A stretch of DNA of 64,000 nucleotides from Fulvivirga marina (GTDB lineage Bacteria > Bacteroidota > Bacteroidia > Cytophagales > Cyclobacteriaceae). Each line of letters opens with the position of its first letter. Position 1 is the first letter of the stretch. Made by a program: the position numbers and the translations under genes. The stretch covers positions 250,763-314,762 of the forward strand of contig NZ_JAEUGD010000066.1 in NCBI RefSeq assembly GCF_016775155.1. Reading direction: 5' to 3'. Below the pieces are notes generated by a model. It was not told the origin of the DNA, made no database searches, and was given only the letters and a program-made list of their open reading frames with translations. This document shows positions 1 to 8,520 of the stretch, in pieces.

Positions 1-323
1 ACTTCCTCTTCAGTCAATTCCGAAATAAGAGTACACCCTAAGCCTTTACGGTATATAGCTTTTCTAGAGGCCATACCAAATACTTCACCATAAGCAGAAG
101 AGTCTGATAAATCAAGATAAAAAGCACCTAATGAAAGAGGGAAGCTCCCCAACTCATTTGCTATGACAGATTGAGAGGGCCTTCTGGAAATATAGGCGCA
201 ACTACACAGATTTTTGGCCCCATAACCGCTAATTATAGGAAAAGTCCTCCATGCGTAACTCAACCCATATATCAATATTATGAGTATAACCAGCAAGAAT
301 AACCTTGTCAGTAATTTTTTCAT
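1..323 (-). CDS. Serine hydrolase (beta-lactamase-like), N-terminal part, cut by window edge
   Basis: Reading from an ATG at 323, the frame stays open to the window edge (107 codons). The N-terminus has two Lys, then a hydrophobic stretch of about 15 residues that should act as signal or anchor. It is followed by the motif AKNLCSCAYISRR and, near residue 95, GLGCTLI. This pair is typical of the region before the beta-lactamase/transpeptidase domain of Bacteroidota serine hydrolases related to class C beta-lactamases and 6-aminohexanoate-dimer hydrolase. The catalytic SxxK lies outside the window, so the activity cannot be checked. The family call rests on memory of these N-terminal motifs. 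Confidence 0.6.
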   Translation of the reverse strand, partial: MKKLLTRLFLLVILIILIYGLSYAWRTFPIISGYGAKNLCSCAYISRRPSQSVIANELGSFPLSLGAFYLDLSDSSAYGEVFGMASRKAIYRKGLGCTLISELTEEE

Positions 324-361
324 TTTAATTAGTAGCCACAATAGAAAAAAATACGAATGAT

Positions 362-862
362 TTACTCTTTTTGTTTCTCTTGCTTTCCCCAATAATAGTC
401 GTCAGCCTCTCCATCTTCATCCCAGTCTAAACTTCCTTCAAACTCTACGATACCCCCTTCAACCTTAGTGGTATAGCGAGTAGTACTACCCTCTTGCGTC
501 ATTTCCAAAGTATCTCCATTTACAGCCCACATACCTGTACTTGTCATGATTATAGCATCATCAAGGTCTCTATATTCTGAGCTAAAACTGCCATCATTAT
601 TAAAAACAGTTGTGATGGGTTGGATCTTCAGTACTTCTTCCCATTTTCCGGCCGGCACATTTACAACAGAATCGGCCGACTCCCCTCTAATAATAACTCG
701 CATAGCTATATTACGCCACTCCCCAATTATATCCTCCTTAAGTGTACTTGCAGCCTTTGCTTTACGCTTATGCGAATGTTCGTCTGCTTCTTTCTCGCTG
801 TTCCCACAGGAAAATATAAAAGCTGAAACTAAAACCAGTGTTATTATATTCTTCATCTTCAT
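362..862 (-). CDS. Lipoprotein, lipocalin-like, unknown function
   Basis: A 166-residue protein with a lipoprotein signal (hydrophobic run ending FIFSC, Cys about residue 19) and a charged, His-containing tether. The C-terminal domain runs on the pattern GEW, FNNDGSF, GMWAVNGDTLEM, which resembles the beta strands of lipocalin-like domains in Bacteroidota lipoproteins. It should be anchored in a membrane facing the periplasm. The C-terminal tail is acidic (DWDEDGEADDYYWG). It lies 38 bp downstream of the serine hydrolase start on the same strand, so the two may be co-transcribed. No enzymatic motif is visible. Confidence 0.75.
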   Translation of the reverse strand: MKMKNIITLVLVSAFIFSCGNSEKEADEHSHKRKAKAASTLKEDIIGEWRNIAMRVIIRGESADSVVNVPAGKWEEVLKIQPITTVFNNDGSFSSEYRDLDDAIIMTSTGMWAVNGDTLEMTQEGSTTRYTTKVEGGIVEFEGSLDWDEDGEADDYYWGKQEKQKE

Positions 863-930
863 CTATAGTTACTTCTAAATGTAGTGTTATGATTGTGTAT
901 TTCAAAGTGGTAGCTTATCATTAAATCATG

Positions 931-938
931 TACTTTTG
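931..938 (+). promoter_or_regulatory. Bacteroidota -7 promoter box for ywbE
   Basis: TACTTTTG matches the TAnnTTTG consensus exactly and lies 21 bp upstream of the ywbE start, giving a short leader. No convincing TTTG -33 box is present at the usual distance. Confidence 0.5.
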
Positions 939-959
939 ACGTAACTATACATTTAATAC

Positions 960-1160
960 ATGAACGGTACCAATAGAAAAGATATAAGACCTGGTTTAAA
1001 GGTTGCCATAGTACTAAAAAAGGATCAACGAACCGGTAAACTTACAGAAGGAATAGTAAAAGACCTGCTTACTAAAGCCCCAGTACACCATCGCGGAATA
1101 AAAGTAAGATTGCAGGACGGGCAAATAGGCAGGGTGCAGCAAATCCTTGATGACCAATGA
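960..1160 (+). CDS. ywbE: YwbE family protein
   Basis: A 66-residue protein that matches the YwbE/DUF2196 family along its whole length. Visible family motifs are RKDIRPGLKV near the start, VLKKDQRTGKLTEGIV, and HHRGIKVRLQDGQIGRVQ. The family forms a small beta-barrel-like domain of unknown cellular role. The stop codon overlaps the start of the next gene by four bases (ATGA), so the two are translationally coupled. Confidence 0.9.
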   Translation: MNGTNRKDIRPGLKVAIVLKKDQRTGKLTEGIVKDLLTKAPVHHRGIKVRLQDGQIGRVQQILDDQ

Positions 1161-1570
1161 TACAAAGAGACTTCATACTAAAGGAGATTGAAAAGCTCAA
1201 CCTTTTGATTGCCAAGATCACCGGATTGAAGAACGATGGAAAAACCGATGAAGCCAACACCCTAATAAACAATCACGTTTTACATACATCTGGCTTTACC
1301 ATTCATGAACTGGAACCATTGGATACCTCAGAGACCATCGAATTTCTAAAGAAAGAAAAGAAACTATCTGTAATGGAGTTTAAAGTGTTGGCCGAGCTTT
1401 GCTTTCAAGCAGCAGAACTTGCTTCTCCTTTGTGTTCGACCAAAAGCATCAATCTATATAAAAAGTCATTGGTTATATTGGAACATATAACTGCAACGGA
1501 AAAAACCTATGACTTTGAGAGAGAAGACAGAACAAACGTCATCAGGTCAAAAATCAATGACTGTAACTAG
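1157..1570 (+). CDS. Conserved hypothetical protein
   Basis: A 137-residue, probably all-helical cytoplasmic protein with no signal peptide. It opens MIQRDFILKEIEKLNLLIAK, an arrangement reminiscent of small helical Bacteroidota/Firmicutes proteins of the DUF6483 kind, though I cannot confirm the family. It overlaps ywbE by 4 bp and so is in its operon. Its 3' end overlaps the convergent hydrolase gene by 4 bp. Function unknown. Confidence 0.75.
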   Translation: MIQRDFILKEIEKLNLLIAKITGLKNDGKTDEANTLINNHVLHTSGFTIHELEPLDTSETIEFLKKEKKLSVMEFKVLAELCFQAAELASPLCSTKSINLYKKSLVILEHITATEKTYDFEREDRTNVIRSKINDCN

Positions 1571-2532
1571 TCAATATTATCATTGAAAAATTGTAATGCC
1601 CGCCTTTCCATATAATTAAACTCACTGCCCTTTAGAGTAAAACCGACGTGCCCACCATAATCCGGAGACTCAAAATACAGATAATCATGTATTTCACACT
1701 CCTTTTCAGGATAACATTCCTTTGGTAGAAATGGGTCATTCCATGCATTTACTAAAAGCGTGGGAAGCTCAATATTATACATATAACGGTTAGCACTAGC
1801 CCTGTTATAAAAATCTGCTGCATCCTTAAAGCCATGTAGTGGTGCTGTATAGAGATTATCAAAATCCGGAAAATAGCGAATATTACTAAAATCACTACAT
1901 TGTATCTTTTCGGGGTACTGCTCCGCCTTTACTTTAATCTTATGCTCAAGTTTTCTAAGAAATCGCTTACGATAAAAGTTATTATGCTTTCTAGCCAGCT
2001 CATCAACGCTTGAACCAAGGTCGACAGGCACGGAAAATGCTGCTCCCCCCCTTACCTGGGGCACAACATGGTCAACCATTTCTCCCAAGTATTTAAGTGT
2101 CATGCTTCCTCCCATACTGAAACCAACAAGAACTATTGTGGAATAACCGTACCTCTCTACCGCATAACGTACGACTTGTGCCAGATCTTCAGTATCCCCA
2201 TGATGATAGAAACGCGGTTTTTTATTGATTTCACCACTGCAACTTCGGCAATTCCAAGCCAATACATCCCACCCATATTTATGAAAATACTTAGCCATAC
2301 CTCTTACATAGGGCCTCTGAGAGCTTCCTTCCAGACCATGAGATATCACAACAAGCTTTTCAGACCCTTGAGCCAACCAATCTAAATCCAGAAAATCGCC
2401 ATCGTTGGTATCTATTCGCTCTCGGACATACTCCACATCATTTACCTTACGAAAGGCACTGGGTATAACTGTGGCCATATGACCATTCTTCAGATAAAAG
2501 GGGGGGATATATTTTGACTGTACTAATGGCAT
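1567..2532 (-). CDS. Alpha/beta hydrolase, YheT family
   Basis: A 321-residue hydrolase of the YheT/ABHD1-3 family (AB_hydrolase_4), close to full family length. The family's N-terminal signature GHMATVIPS is present. SHGLEGSS gives the oxyanion-hole region, the nucleophile elbow is GFSMGGS with Ser139, the acid is in NAWNDPFLP, and the His is in GGHVGF near the C-terminus. The catalytic triad therefore looks complete. Relatives act on esters or lipids, but the natural substrate is unknown. There is no signal peptide, so it should be cytoplasmic. The gene is convergent with the preceding operon. Confidence 0.9.
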   Translation of the reverse strand: MPLVQSKYIPPFYLKNGHMATVIPSAFRKVNDVEYVRERIDTNDGDFLDLDWLAQGSEKLVVISHGLEGSSQRPYVRGMAKYFHKYGWDVLAWNCRSCSGEINKKPRFYHHGDTEDLAQVVRYAVERYGYSTIVLVGFSMGGSMTLKYLGEMVDHVVPQVRGGAAFSVPVDLGSSVDELARKHNNFYRKRFLRKLEHKIKVKAEQYPEKIQCSDFSNIRYFPDFDNLYTAPLHGFKDAADFYNRASANRYMYNIELPTLLVNAWNDPFLPKECYPEKECEIHDYLYFESPDYGGHVGFTLKGSEFNYMERRALQFFNDNID

Positions 2533-2664
2533 GATAAACTGATATCGTCTCGCTAAATGGGATTAACAATACGCTATTCCCCCAAGCGGGGGCAAATATA
2601 ACCCATTATATCAATTTTTACTGCGCATTTTTATTGTATCGAAACCATATCAAACTAAAGGCGT

Positions 2665-2672
2665 TAGATTTG
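2665..2672 (+). promoter_or_regulatory. Bacteroidota -7 promoter box for the HMA-AraC regulator
   Basis: TAGATTTG fits TAnnTTTG exactly and lies 22 bp before the regulator start codon. No clear -33 box was found. Confidence 0.45.
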
Positions 2673-2694
2673 TAAAAGAAAAATAGGCAATTGG

Positions 2695-3264
2695 ATGAAG
2701 CTACATATTAGAAATATGGTATGCCCACGTTGTATTGCAGCAGTTGAGCAATTTCTTAAAAAAGAAGGTATCCAATATACTTCTGTAATGTTGGGTGAGG
2801 TTGTAACTGCATCAGGAATTTCTGAAGACAGATTAAAGTTTATTGATAGTGGTTTGAAAAAACTGGGTTTTGAACTGATCACCAACCGGCAACAGCAAAA
2901 TATAGAATCCATCAAAAATATTGTGATTAGCAAAGTCCACCATGAAGAAGCTGCCCTTCAGCAGCAAAAGCTTAATTGGTCAGACATCATTGCTGAATCT
3001 CTCAACCAAGACTATAAAGGCCTAAGCCGCCTCTTTTCCTCGGTCGAAGGAATAACCATTGAGCAATACATTATCAAACAGAAAATTGAAAAGGTCAAAG
3101 AGTTGCTTCTCTATGATCAGCTCACCCTCTCTGAAATAGCATGGAAGCTGGGGTACAGTAGCGTAGCACACCTTAGTGGACAGTTTCAGAAAGTGACTGG
3201 CATGAGTCCAAGTGCTTTCAAAAAACAGTCGCAACCCCACAGATCATTTATCGATCAGGTATAA
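2695..3264 (+). CDS. HMA-like domain fused to AraC-type DNA-binding domain (putative copper regulator)
   Basis: A 189-residue protein in two parts. Residues 1-65 resemble a heavy-metal-associated ferredoxin fold, with NMVCPRCIAAVEQFL supplying a CxxC metal site. Residues 90-185 form an AraC/XylS double helix-turn-helix, with LTLSEIAWKLGYSSVAHLSGQF and FQKVTGMSPSAFKKQ as the usual second-HTH signature. It precedes a CopA ATPase on the same strand by 100 bp. I infer that it senses Cu(I) through the CxxC and controls the neighbouring export genes. This would be a different design from CueR, CsoR or CopY. AraC proteins with an effector domain this small are unusual, but the pairing with copper ATPases recurs in Bacteroidota. 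Confidence 0.85.
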   Translation: MKLHIRNMVCPRCIAAVEQFLKKEGIQYTSVMLGEVVTASGISEDRLKFIDSGLKKLGFELITNRQQQNIESIKNIVISKVHHEEAALQQQKLNWSDIIAESLNQDYKGLSRLFSSVEGITIEQYIIKQKIEKVKELLLYDQLTLSEIAWKLGYSSVAHLSGQFQKVTGMSPSAFKKQSQPHRSFIDQV

Positions 3265-3323
3265 CTGCCAAACCTTATAAATCTCACTGATAATTCTATA
3301 ACACAATGGATAGGGTTCGGGTA

Positions 3324-3331
3324 TAACTTTG
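3324..3331 (+). promoter_or_regulatory. Bacteroidota -7 promoter box for copA
   Basis: TAACTTTG matches TAnnTTTG and lies 33 bp upstream of the copA start. An internal promoter here would let copA be induced separately from its regulator. Confidence 0.5.
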
Positions 3332-3364
3332 TTATTATAAAAAGAAAGCAAAGGAAGAAAAATC

Positions 3365-5578
3365 ATGGTCACAAGTAATAAACAAACCTATCCAGTAAGT
3401 GGTATGAGTTGTGCTGCATGTGCAGTAAGTGTAGAGTCAACGCTAAAGGCCATCAACGGTGTAAAAGATGCTGGTGTAAATTTTGCTACCCAATCAGCCT
3501 GGGTTGAGTTAGAAAACGGCAATATCACCCCCGAAGAGCTACAAAGTACTGTACGTTCTATTGGATATGACCTGATCATTGATACTGAGGACCCTCAGGC
3601 ACTACAAGAAGAAGCCCAGCTTAAAAAGTATCAGGAAATTAAAAAACGGACAATCTGGTCCTCTATTCTAGCGGTTCCTGTAGTCGCAGTTGGAATGCTT
3701 TTTACCAACATACCTTATGGTGAGTGGGTTTCAATGACTTTGACAACCCCCATATTATTTTACTTTGGGAGAAACTTCTTTATCAATGCATTCAGGCAGG
3801 CAAAGCATGGCATGGCCAATATGGATACGCTGGTTGCTCTAAGCACTGGAATAGCATTCACATTTAGTGTCTTCAATACTATAAACCCCGAGTTCTGGAT
3901 CTCTAAAGGCCTGGAAGCACACGTCTACTACGAAGCCGCGGCTGTTATTATTGCTTTTATTTCGTTAGGCAAGTTGCTTGAAGAAAGGGCAAAATCCAAT
4001 ACTTCATCAGCCATTAAAAAACTTATGGGTTTGCAGCCTAAAACTGTTATTGTAATCATAGAAGATCAAGAAACAGAAATCCCGATCGCTTCGGTACAAA
4101 CAGGATATGAAATACTGGTGAGGCCTGGAGAAAAGGTTCCTGTAGACGGCAAGGTCAAGGAAGGAAGCTCTTATATAGATGAAAGCATGATCACGGGGGA
4201 ACCCATTCCAGTAGAAAAGCAAAAAGGCGGGAAAGTCTTTGCTGGTACAATCAACCAAAAAGGTAGCTTTAGGTTTATTGCTGAAAAAGTCGGCTCTGAT
4301 ACTTTACTAGCTCAGATCATCAAAATGGTTCAGGAAGCCCAGGGGAGCAAAGCTCCTGTACAAAAACTGGTGGACAAAATTGCGGGTATTTTTGTACCCG
4401 TGGTGATGGTCATTTCCATTATTACCTTTGCTGTTTGGATGATTGCCGGAGGGAATGATGCCTTTACTCATGCCCTTTTAACATCCATCACAGTCCTGGT
4501 TATTGCCTGCCCCTGTGCCTTGGGCCTCGCTACTCCTACTGCAATCATGGTAGGTGTGGGTAAAGGTGCCGAAAACAATATACTCATAAAAGATGCCGAA
4601 AGCCTTGAAATTGCTCACAAAGTCGATGCTATTATTCTTGACAAAACAGGAACCATAACAGAGGGCAAACCAGTAGTAACTGATCTTGTATGGACAAACC
4701 ATAAAATTGAAAAACTATATGACATCCTTTATACACTTGAATCTCAATCAGAACACCCCTTAGCCGAAGCAGTTGTATCGAAGCTCAGAGAAGGAAAAAC
4801 AGAAAAGGTTCAGTTAACAGATTTTAATAGTATAACAGGAAAAGGGGTATCGGCCAAGTATGACAGCACCTTATATTTAATTGGTAATAAAAGGTTGCTG
4901 GAAGACAAAAACATCTCCTTGAACAAGCAAATGATTCAAACAGCGAACCAATGGCAGACAGATGCAAAAACGGTCGTATACTTTGCTGATGAGAACGAAC
5001 TTCTAGCCGTTATAGCCATCGCAGACCAGGTAAAGCCAACCTCACGAGAGGCTATTAAACTTTTACAAAATAAAGGAATTGAAGTTTACATGCTTACCGG
5101 AGACAACCGGGAAACGGCCACCGCTATTGCCAAACAGGTTGGTTTGAGTCACTTTAAATCAGAAGTTCTTCCTGCTGATAAAGCTGATTTTGTAAAAGAA
5201 CTCCAGCGAAAAGGACACATTGTGGCAATGGTAGGTGATGGTATTAATGATTCTCACGCTCTGGCTCAGGCGGATGTAAGTATAGCTATGGGTAAGGGTT
5301 CTGATATAGCCATGGATGTAGCCAAAATGACCTTGATTACTTCCGATCTTAAATCAGTCCCTAAAGCACTGAACTTATCAGGAAAGATCGTTGATGGTAT
5401 TCGTCAAAATCTCTTTTGGGCATTCGTATATAATCTTATAGGAATCCCCATAGCAGCAGGTATACTTTACCCAGTAAATGGTTTTCTTCTAGATCCTATG
5501 ATAGCAGGTGCAGCAATGGCTTTAAGTTCTGTATCAGTAGTAAGTAACAGCCTGCGTCTAAAGGCTGCAAAAATATAA
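3365..5578 (+). CDS. copA: Copper-exporting P1B-type ATPase
   Basis: A 737-residue heavy-metal ATPase. Residues 10-75 are one HMA domain with GMSCAAC (Cys16, Cys19). Then come transmembrane helices, the actuator TGE loop ([11 protein letters not shown]), the transport motif CPC at 382-384, the phosphorylation motif DKTGTITEG with Asp426, the SEHPLAEAV nucleotide-binding His-Pro, TGDN, and the hinge [14 protein letters not shown]. The last helices carry YN and MALSS, the Cu(I)-binding pattern of subgroup P1B-1. It should pump Cu(I), perhaps Ag(I), out of the cytoplasm. Neighbours are the HMA-AraC regulator upstream and a small HMA protein 28 bp downstream. A single N-terminal HMA domain is common in bacterial CopA. 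Confidence 0.95.
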   Translation: MVTSNKQTYPVSGMSCAACAVSVESTLKAINGVKDAGVNFATQSAWVELENGNITPEELQSTVRSIGYDLIIDTEDPQALQEEAQLKKYQEIKKRTIWSSILAVPVVAVGMLFTNIPYGEWVSMTLTTPILFYFGRNFFINAFRQAKHGMANMDTLVALSTGIAFTFSVFNTINPEFWISKGLEAHVYYEAAAVIIAFISLGKLLEERAKSNTSSAIKKLMGLQPKTVIVIIEDQETEIPIASVQTGYEILVRPGEKVPVDGKVKEGSSYIDESMITGEPIPVEKQKGGKVFAGTINQKGSFRFIAEKVGSDTLLAQIIKMVQEAQGSKAPVQKLVDKIAGIFVPVVMVISIITFAVWMIAGGNDAFTHALLTSITVLVIACPCALGLATPTAIMVGVGKGAENNILIKDAESLEIAHKVDAIILDKTGTITEGKPVVTDLVWTNHKIEKLYDILYTLESQSEHPLAEAVVSKLREGKTEKVQLTDFNSITGKGVSAKYDSTLYLIGNKRLLEDKNISLNKQMIQTANQWQTDAKTVVYFADENELLAVIAIADQVKPTSREAIKLLQNKGIEVYMLTGDNRETATAIAKQVGLSHFKSEVLPADKADFVKELQRKGHIVAMVGDGINDSHALAQADVSIAMGKGSDIAMDVAKMTLITSDLKSVPKALNLSGKIVDGIRQNLFWAFVYNLIGIPIAAGILYPVNGFLLDPMIAGAAMALSSVSVVSNSLRLKAAKI

Positions 5579-5606
5579 GTTATATAATTTCTTAAAACTC
5601 AATAAA

Positions 5607-5822
5607 ATGAACACTATTAAATTTAAAACTAATATCAAATGTATGGGGTGCCTAGAAACCGTAAAGCCTCAATTGGATCAATTACCAGAAGTAAAAACAT
5701 GGGAAGTTGACCTTGGAAGTCAGGATAAAATACTGACAGTAGAAGCTACGGATGCAAGTGGACTACAAAAAGTAGTGGACGCTCTAAAAGCTGTCGGTTA
5801 TATCGGAGAACCCCAAAATTAA
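5607..5822 (+). CDS. Small HMA-domain protein (CopZ-like metallochaperone)
   Basis: A 71-residue single HMA domain with the metal motif CMGC at residues 12-15 and the usual beta-alpha-beta pattern ending in VDALKAVGYIGE. It has no signal peptide, so it acts in the cytoplasm. By position, 28 bp after copA and before a terminator, it probably carries Cu(I) to CopA or to the regulator. The motif lacks the conserved Met before the first Cys (KCMGC instead of GMxCxxC), so metal preference is less certain. Confidence 0.85.
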   Translation: MNTIKFKTNIKCMGCLETVKPQLDQLPEVKTWEVDLGSQDKILTVEATDASGLQKVVDALKAVGYIGEPQN

Positions 5823-5830
5823 TATATCAT

Positions 5831-5870
5831 AAAAGCCCGGAGACATTTCTAGGCTCTCCGGCTTTTATTT
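5831..5870 (+). terminator. Intrinsic terminator of the copper operon
   Basis: The arms AAAAGCCCGGAGA and TCTCCGGCTTTT pair with one bulged C across a short loop, followed by T-rich sequence. It sits 9 bp after the small HMA gene. Confidence 0.8.
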
Positions 5871-5945
5871 AAATTATTTATTTCAGGTTCTGGTTTAATT
5901 CATCTTCAAAGGTAATCTTTACAGCTGATTTCAAAACTGTTACGC

Positions 5946-6245
5946 ATGTTAAAGACTAATATTAATAAACTTAGAGTGCTCGGTCTGCTGGAAGGCATTA
6001 GCTACCTTCTTTTACTAGGTGTTTGTATGCCTCTTAAATACTTGATGGATATACCTGAACCTACTTCATATGTTGGCATGGCGCATGGTATACTTTTTAT
6101 TGCGTACTGCCTTTGGGTAATCATTGTAGCAGTAGAAGTAAAATGGGGCTTTGGCAAGATATTTTGGGCTTTGCTAGCTTCTTTGCTACCTTTCGGCACA
6201 TTTTTAGCAGACGTGTGGCTATTCAAGCCGGAAAAGAGCCAATAA
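5946..6245 (+). CDS. DUF3817 membrane protein
   Basis: A 99-residue integral membrane protein with about three helices. It matches the DUF3817 family: LRVLGLLEGISYLLLLG at the start, the mid-motif GMAHGILFIAYCLW, and LLPFGTFLADVW near the end. These proteins are small inner-membrane proteins of unknown function. It stands alone between the copper terminator and the histidine kinase. Confidence 0.9.
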   Translation: MLKTNINKLRVLGLLEGISYLLLLGVCMPLKYLMDIPEPTSYVGMAHGILFIAYCLWVIIVAVEVKWGFGKIFWALLASLLPFGTFLADVWLFKPEKSQ

Positions 6246-6448
6246 AAACATTAGAATTTTAGCAACTTGTAAAGGGTGACTCATCCATAAACTTACCTCT
6301 GTCTCTTCTCTTCAACCAATCAAATATAGCTTTCCTATAGTCAAGTGTTCATATTTTTGTTGCTATAAGCAGTAAATATTACATTTTCGCAATTAAGCTA
6401 TAACTACTCTTAATTTTACATTTTGTAAAGATTAGAGAGCTCTTACAA

Positions 6449-7357
6449 ATGCCTAAGATAAAACCTTCAGCTAGAATTGCTATTATTTACTTTATTCTTG
6501 GTGTATTATGGATATTAGTTTCAGATAGTATAGTCAACCTATTTGTTCATGACAAAAAGTCCATTCTCGAAATACAAATTTTTAAAGGGTGGTTTTTCGT
6601 AATTGTAAGTTCATTACTCATCTATAGCCTTGGTGCTCACTATAACAGGCATCTGAATAATAAAATACGCGAGTTAAAAAATGCCAATGAAGACCTGAAA
6701 TTGTTTTTCTATAAAGCCTCTCACGACCTAAGGGGACCAATAAAATCAATACTCGGTCTTACTAATATTATAGATTTATACCTCCGATCCGGCGAGCTTC
6801 CTATAGCTATTAATCACATTGAACTTTCAGCAAAAAAAGCTGATCACCTTATCTATGATCTTGAACAATTGACCAATATCATCGAGGGACCATTAAATGT
6901 AGCTCCAATAAATTTCCATGCCTTAATCAAAAAAATTATCAAATACCAATACCAAAACAACCATGACCTAGTCGATAAAATCGATTTTGCATTAAAAGTG
7001 AATATAGATAATTATGAATCAAACCCGTACCTGATTGAGCTGGCATTAGAAAAGGTTATGGAAAATGCTATCATTTTCACAGCCCCATTTAAAGATAACC
7101 CACAAATTGAAACTTGTGTGAAGTCTGTAAGCGATGGAATAGAAGTAAGCATAAAAGATAATGGTATCGGAATAGAAGGCTTTCAGGTTAATAAGATATT
7201 CAACATGTTTTACAGAGGAACTGAGGCATCTAAAGGCAGCGGGTTAGGGCTGTACATTGCCAAAATGGCTATTGAACGTCTTAATGGTAAGATATGGGTT
7301 AAGAGCACTTATAGAAAAGAAAGCACTTTTACCATTTTCTTACCCAAAGTAGCATAG
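6449..7357 (+). CDS. Sensor histidine kinase, membrane bound
   Basis: A 302-residue kinase. Two hydrophobic helices (about residues 8-28 and 45-62) flank a very short external loop, so it has no sizeable extracellular sensor. A short coiled linker leads to the H-box FYKASHDLRGPIKS with His92. The N-box (LEKVMENAIIF), G1 (DNGIGIE) and G2 (GSGLGLYIAK) of the HATPase domain are all present. No response regulator lies beside it, so it is an orphan kinase with an unknown partner. The F-box/Asn spacing looks normal and the catalytic core appears intact. Confidence 0.92.
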   Translation: MPKIKPSARIAIIYFILGVLWILVSDSIVNLFVHDKKSILEIQIFKGWFFVIVSSLLIYSLGAHYNRHLNNKIRELKNANEDLKLFFYKASHDLRGPIKSILGLTNIIDLYLRSGELPIAINHIELSAKKADHLIYDLEQLTNIIEGPLNVAPINFHALIKKIIKYQYQNNHDLVDKIDFALKVNIDNYESNPYLIELALEKVMENAIIFTAPFKDNPQIETCVKSVSDGIEVSIKDNGIGIEGFQVNKIFNMFYRGTEASKGSGLGLYIAKMAIERLNGKIWVKSTYRKESTFTIFLPKVA

Positions 7358-7611
7358 CGGTCATTAAACGTACATTTTGACATAAGTGCCTTAAATTTGT
7401 CGTAAAAAAGCCGTACTTTCCGATTAGCACAAACTGTACATTTGTCGATGTTACTTTATAGAAAACATCATATCATCAGTAGAAAAACCGTAACTTATTC
7501 CGAAGAAATAACATTCTTTCAAAACTTCTGATGCAGAAGGAATAATAGGCAATAAACTATTCCTTAACCAAACCATACATTATACTCAACCACAGGCAAA
7601 GGTTTGTCGTC

Positions 7612-8070
7612 CTATGAATTATTATTTTGACCTAATAAATTGTGAAGCTTTTCACTTTCCACCACTTTTTCAGTAATGGTAAAAACTTGCTTTTTCAAGC
7701 TCCTGTGTGATTTTACATAGTCGACGACATCTTCCTCCAATTGGGCATGTTCTTCTCTGAATTTTTGCTCATTATGTACAAAAGGGTTCTCCACCATACC
7801 TCTTATATGCCCCATATGTCTGGCAATAGTTGCTAATAGATCATCCTTAAACCGTTCACATACATTAAGCTTTTCAGTAACCTGTTGTACCCATTCAATA
7901 TTATCTGATACAGTGAGCCAAATAGAATATTTACCCACAAGATGTTTCAAGAAACTTGTTTCATCACCATAAAAGCAAAGGTCTGATTTCCAGTAATTTG
8001 TAATAACATAAAGCTGTTCCCAACTGGCTTGGTCGAAAAAGTCACTTTTGTGTTGTATTTTAAGTTCCAT
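7612..8070 (-). CDS. Hypothetical protein
   Basis: A 152-residue soluble protein, probably mostly helical, with no signal peptide and no motif I recognise. It is rich in charged residues and has an internal stretch HMGHIRGMVENPFVHNEQKF. It is flanked by about 250 bp and 450 bp of non-coding DNA, so it forms a single-gene unit transcribed towards the kinase. Function unknown. It is retained as a gene because its codon use and amino-acid composition look like those of its neighbours. Confidence 0.65.
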   Translation of the reverse strand: MELKIQHKSDFFDQASWEQLYVITNYWKSDLCFYGDETSFLKHLVGKYSIWLTVSDNIEWVQQVTEKLNVCERFKDDLLATIARHMGHIRGMVENPFVHNEQKFREEHAQLEEDVVDYVKSHRSLKKQVFTITEKVVESEKLHNLLGQNNNS

Positions 8071-8369
8071 ATCCTTTACCTGTTTAAATAACTTATTGAT
8101 GACAGTTTTTTTGCTTCATAAGCATGAGATACAAAGGAGTAAGTTTACGGGCGAGAAGTTCATTTATTAAACTGAGCCTAATGAATCATAAGTGAATCTC
8201 CTCTGTTTATAAAAATACAACATGTTTAAGCCTTTCGCAATAAGAATCTATACTGAGAACTGCCGGTCAACTCATACTTCATTCATAGGCTTTACCTTAA
8301 AATTATCTGATGCTCAAACATATAACATATCCATAATATGGATAACCATTACTATACAAAGACTAATAA
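8071..8369. other. AT-rich intergenic stretch, nothing recognised
   Basis: No open frame with coding character and no strong hairpin was seen here. It must hold the promoter of the minus-strand hypothetical gene that starts at 8070. Confidence 0.4.
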
Positions 8370-8382
8370 TACCTTTGAAGCA

Positions 8383-8457
8383 TAATTAGTTAAGACTTCT
8401 TCATAGGGGTACTTTAATAAGGTTATTGCCCTAAGGCCGGCTGGTTACCGGCCTTTT
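8383..8457 (+). ncRNA. Candidate orphan small RNA
   Basis: A perfect -7 box TACCTTTG (8370-8377) is followed about 55 bp later by a strong intrinsic terminator. No open reading frame lies between, and no plus-strand gene lies upstream for about 1 kb. The next gene, a deoxynucleoside kinase, has its own -7 box after the terminator. The simplest reading is a transcript of about 75 nt. It could instead be an attenuated leader of the kinase gene. No -33 box was found, so confidence is low. Confidence 0.3.
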
Positions 8458-8460
8458 TTT
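8433..8460 (+). terminator. Strong intrinsic terminator not preceded by a protein gene
   Basis: AAGGCCGG and CCGGCCTT form a perfect 8-bp GC-rich stem with a 7-nt loop, followed by a run of T. No plus-strand protein gene ends nearby. Confidence 0.85.
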
Positions 8461-8491
8461 ATTTTTATTTTTTCCTTAGCCTTCGAAGTAA

Positions 8492-8499
8492 TATTTTTG
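8492..8499 (+). promoter_or_regulatory. -7 promoter box for the deoxynucleoside kinase
   Basis: TATTTTTG fits TAnnTTTG, 21 bp before the ATG at 8521. Transcription from here would start after the alternative TTG codon at 8497, which supports the ATG at 8521 as the true start. Confidence 0.5.
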
Positions 8500-8520
8500 C
8501 CTTCCCAAATTTTTTTTCTC

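Noticed and set aside
546-878. Plus-strand gene opposite the lipoprotein
   Set aside because: It is the antisense frame of a lipoprotein that has a clear signal peptide. Ser-rich, low-complexity shadow sequence.
2579-2592. GC-rich hairpin CCCCC/GGGGG before the HMA-AraC gene
   Set aside because: Only five base pairs with no T run. Too short to call a regulatory element or terminator.
8497-8520. TTG start of the deoxynucleoside kinase at 8497
   Set aside because: Adds eight residues before the P-loop strand that relatives lack, and would sit within the likely -7 box.
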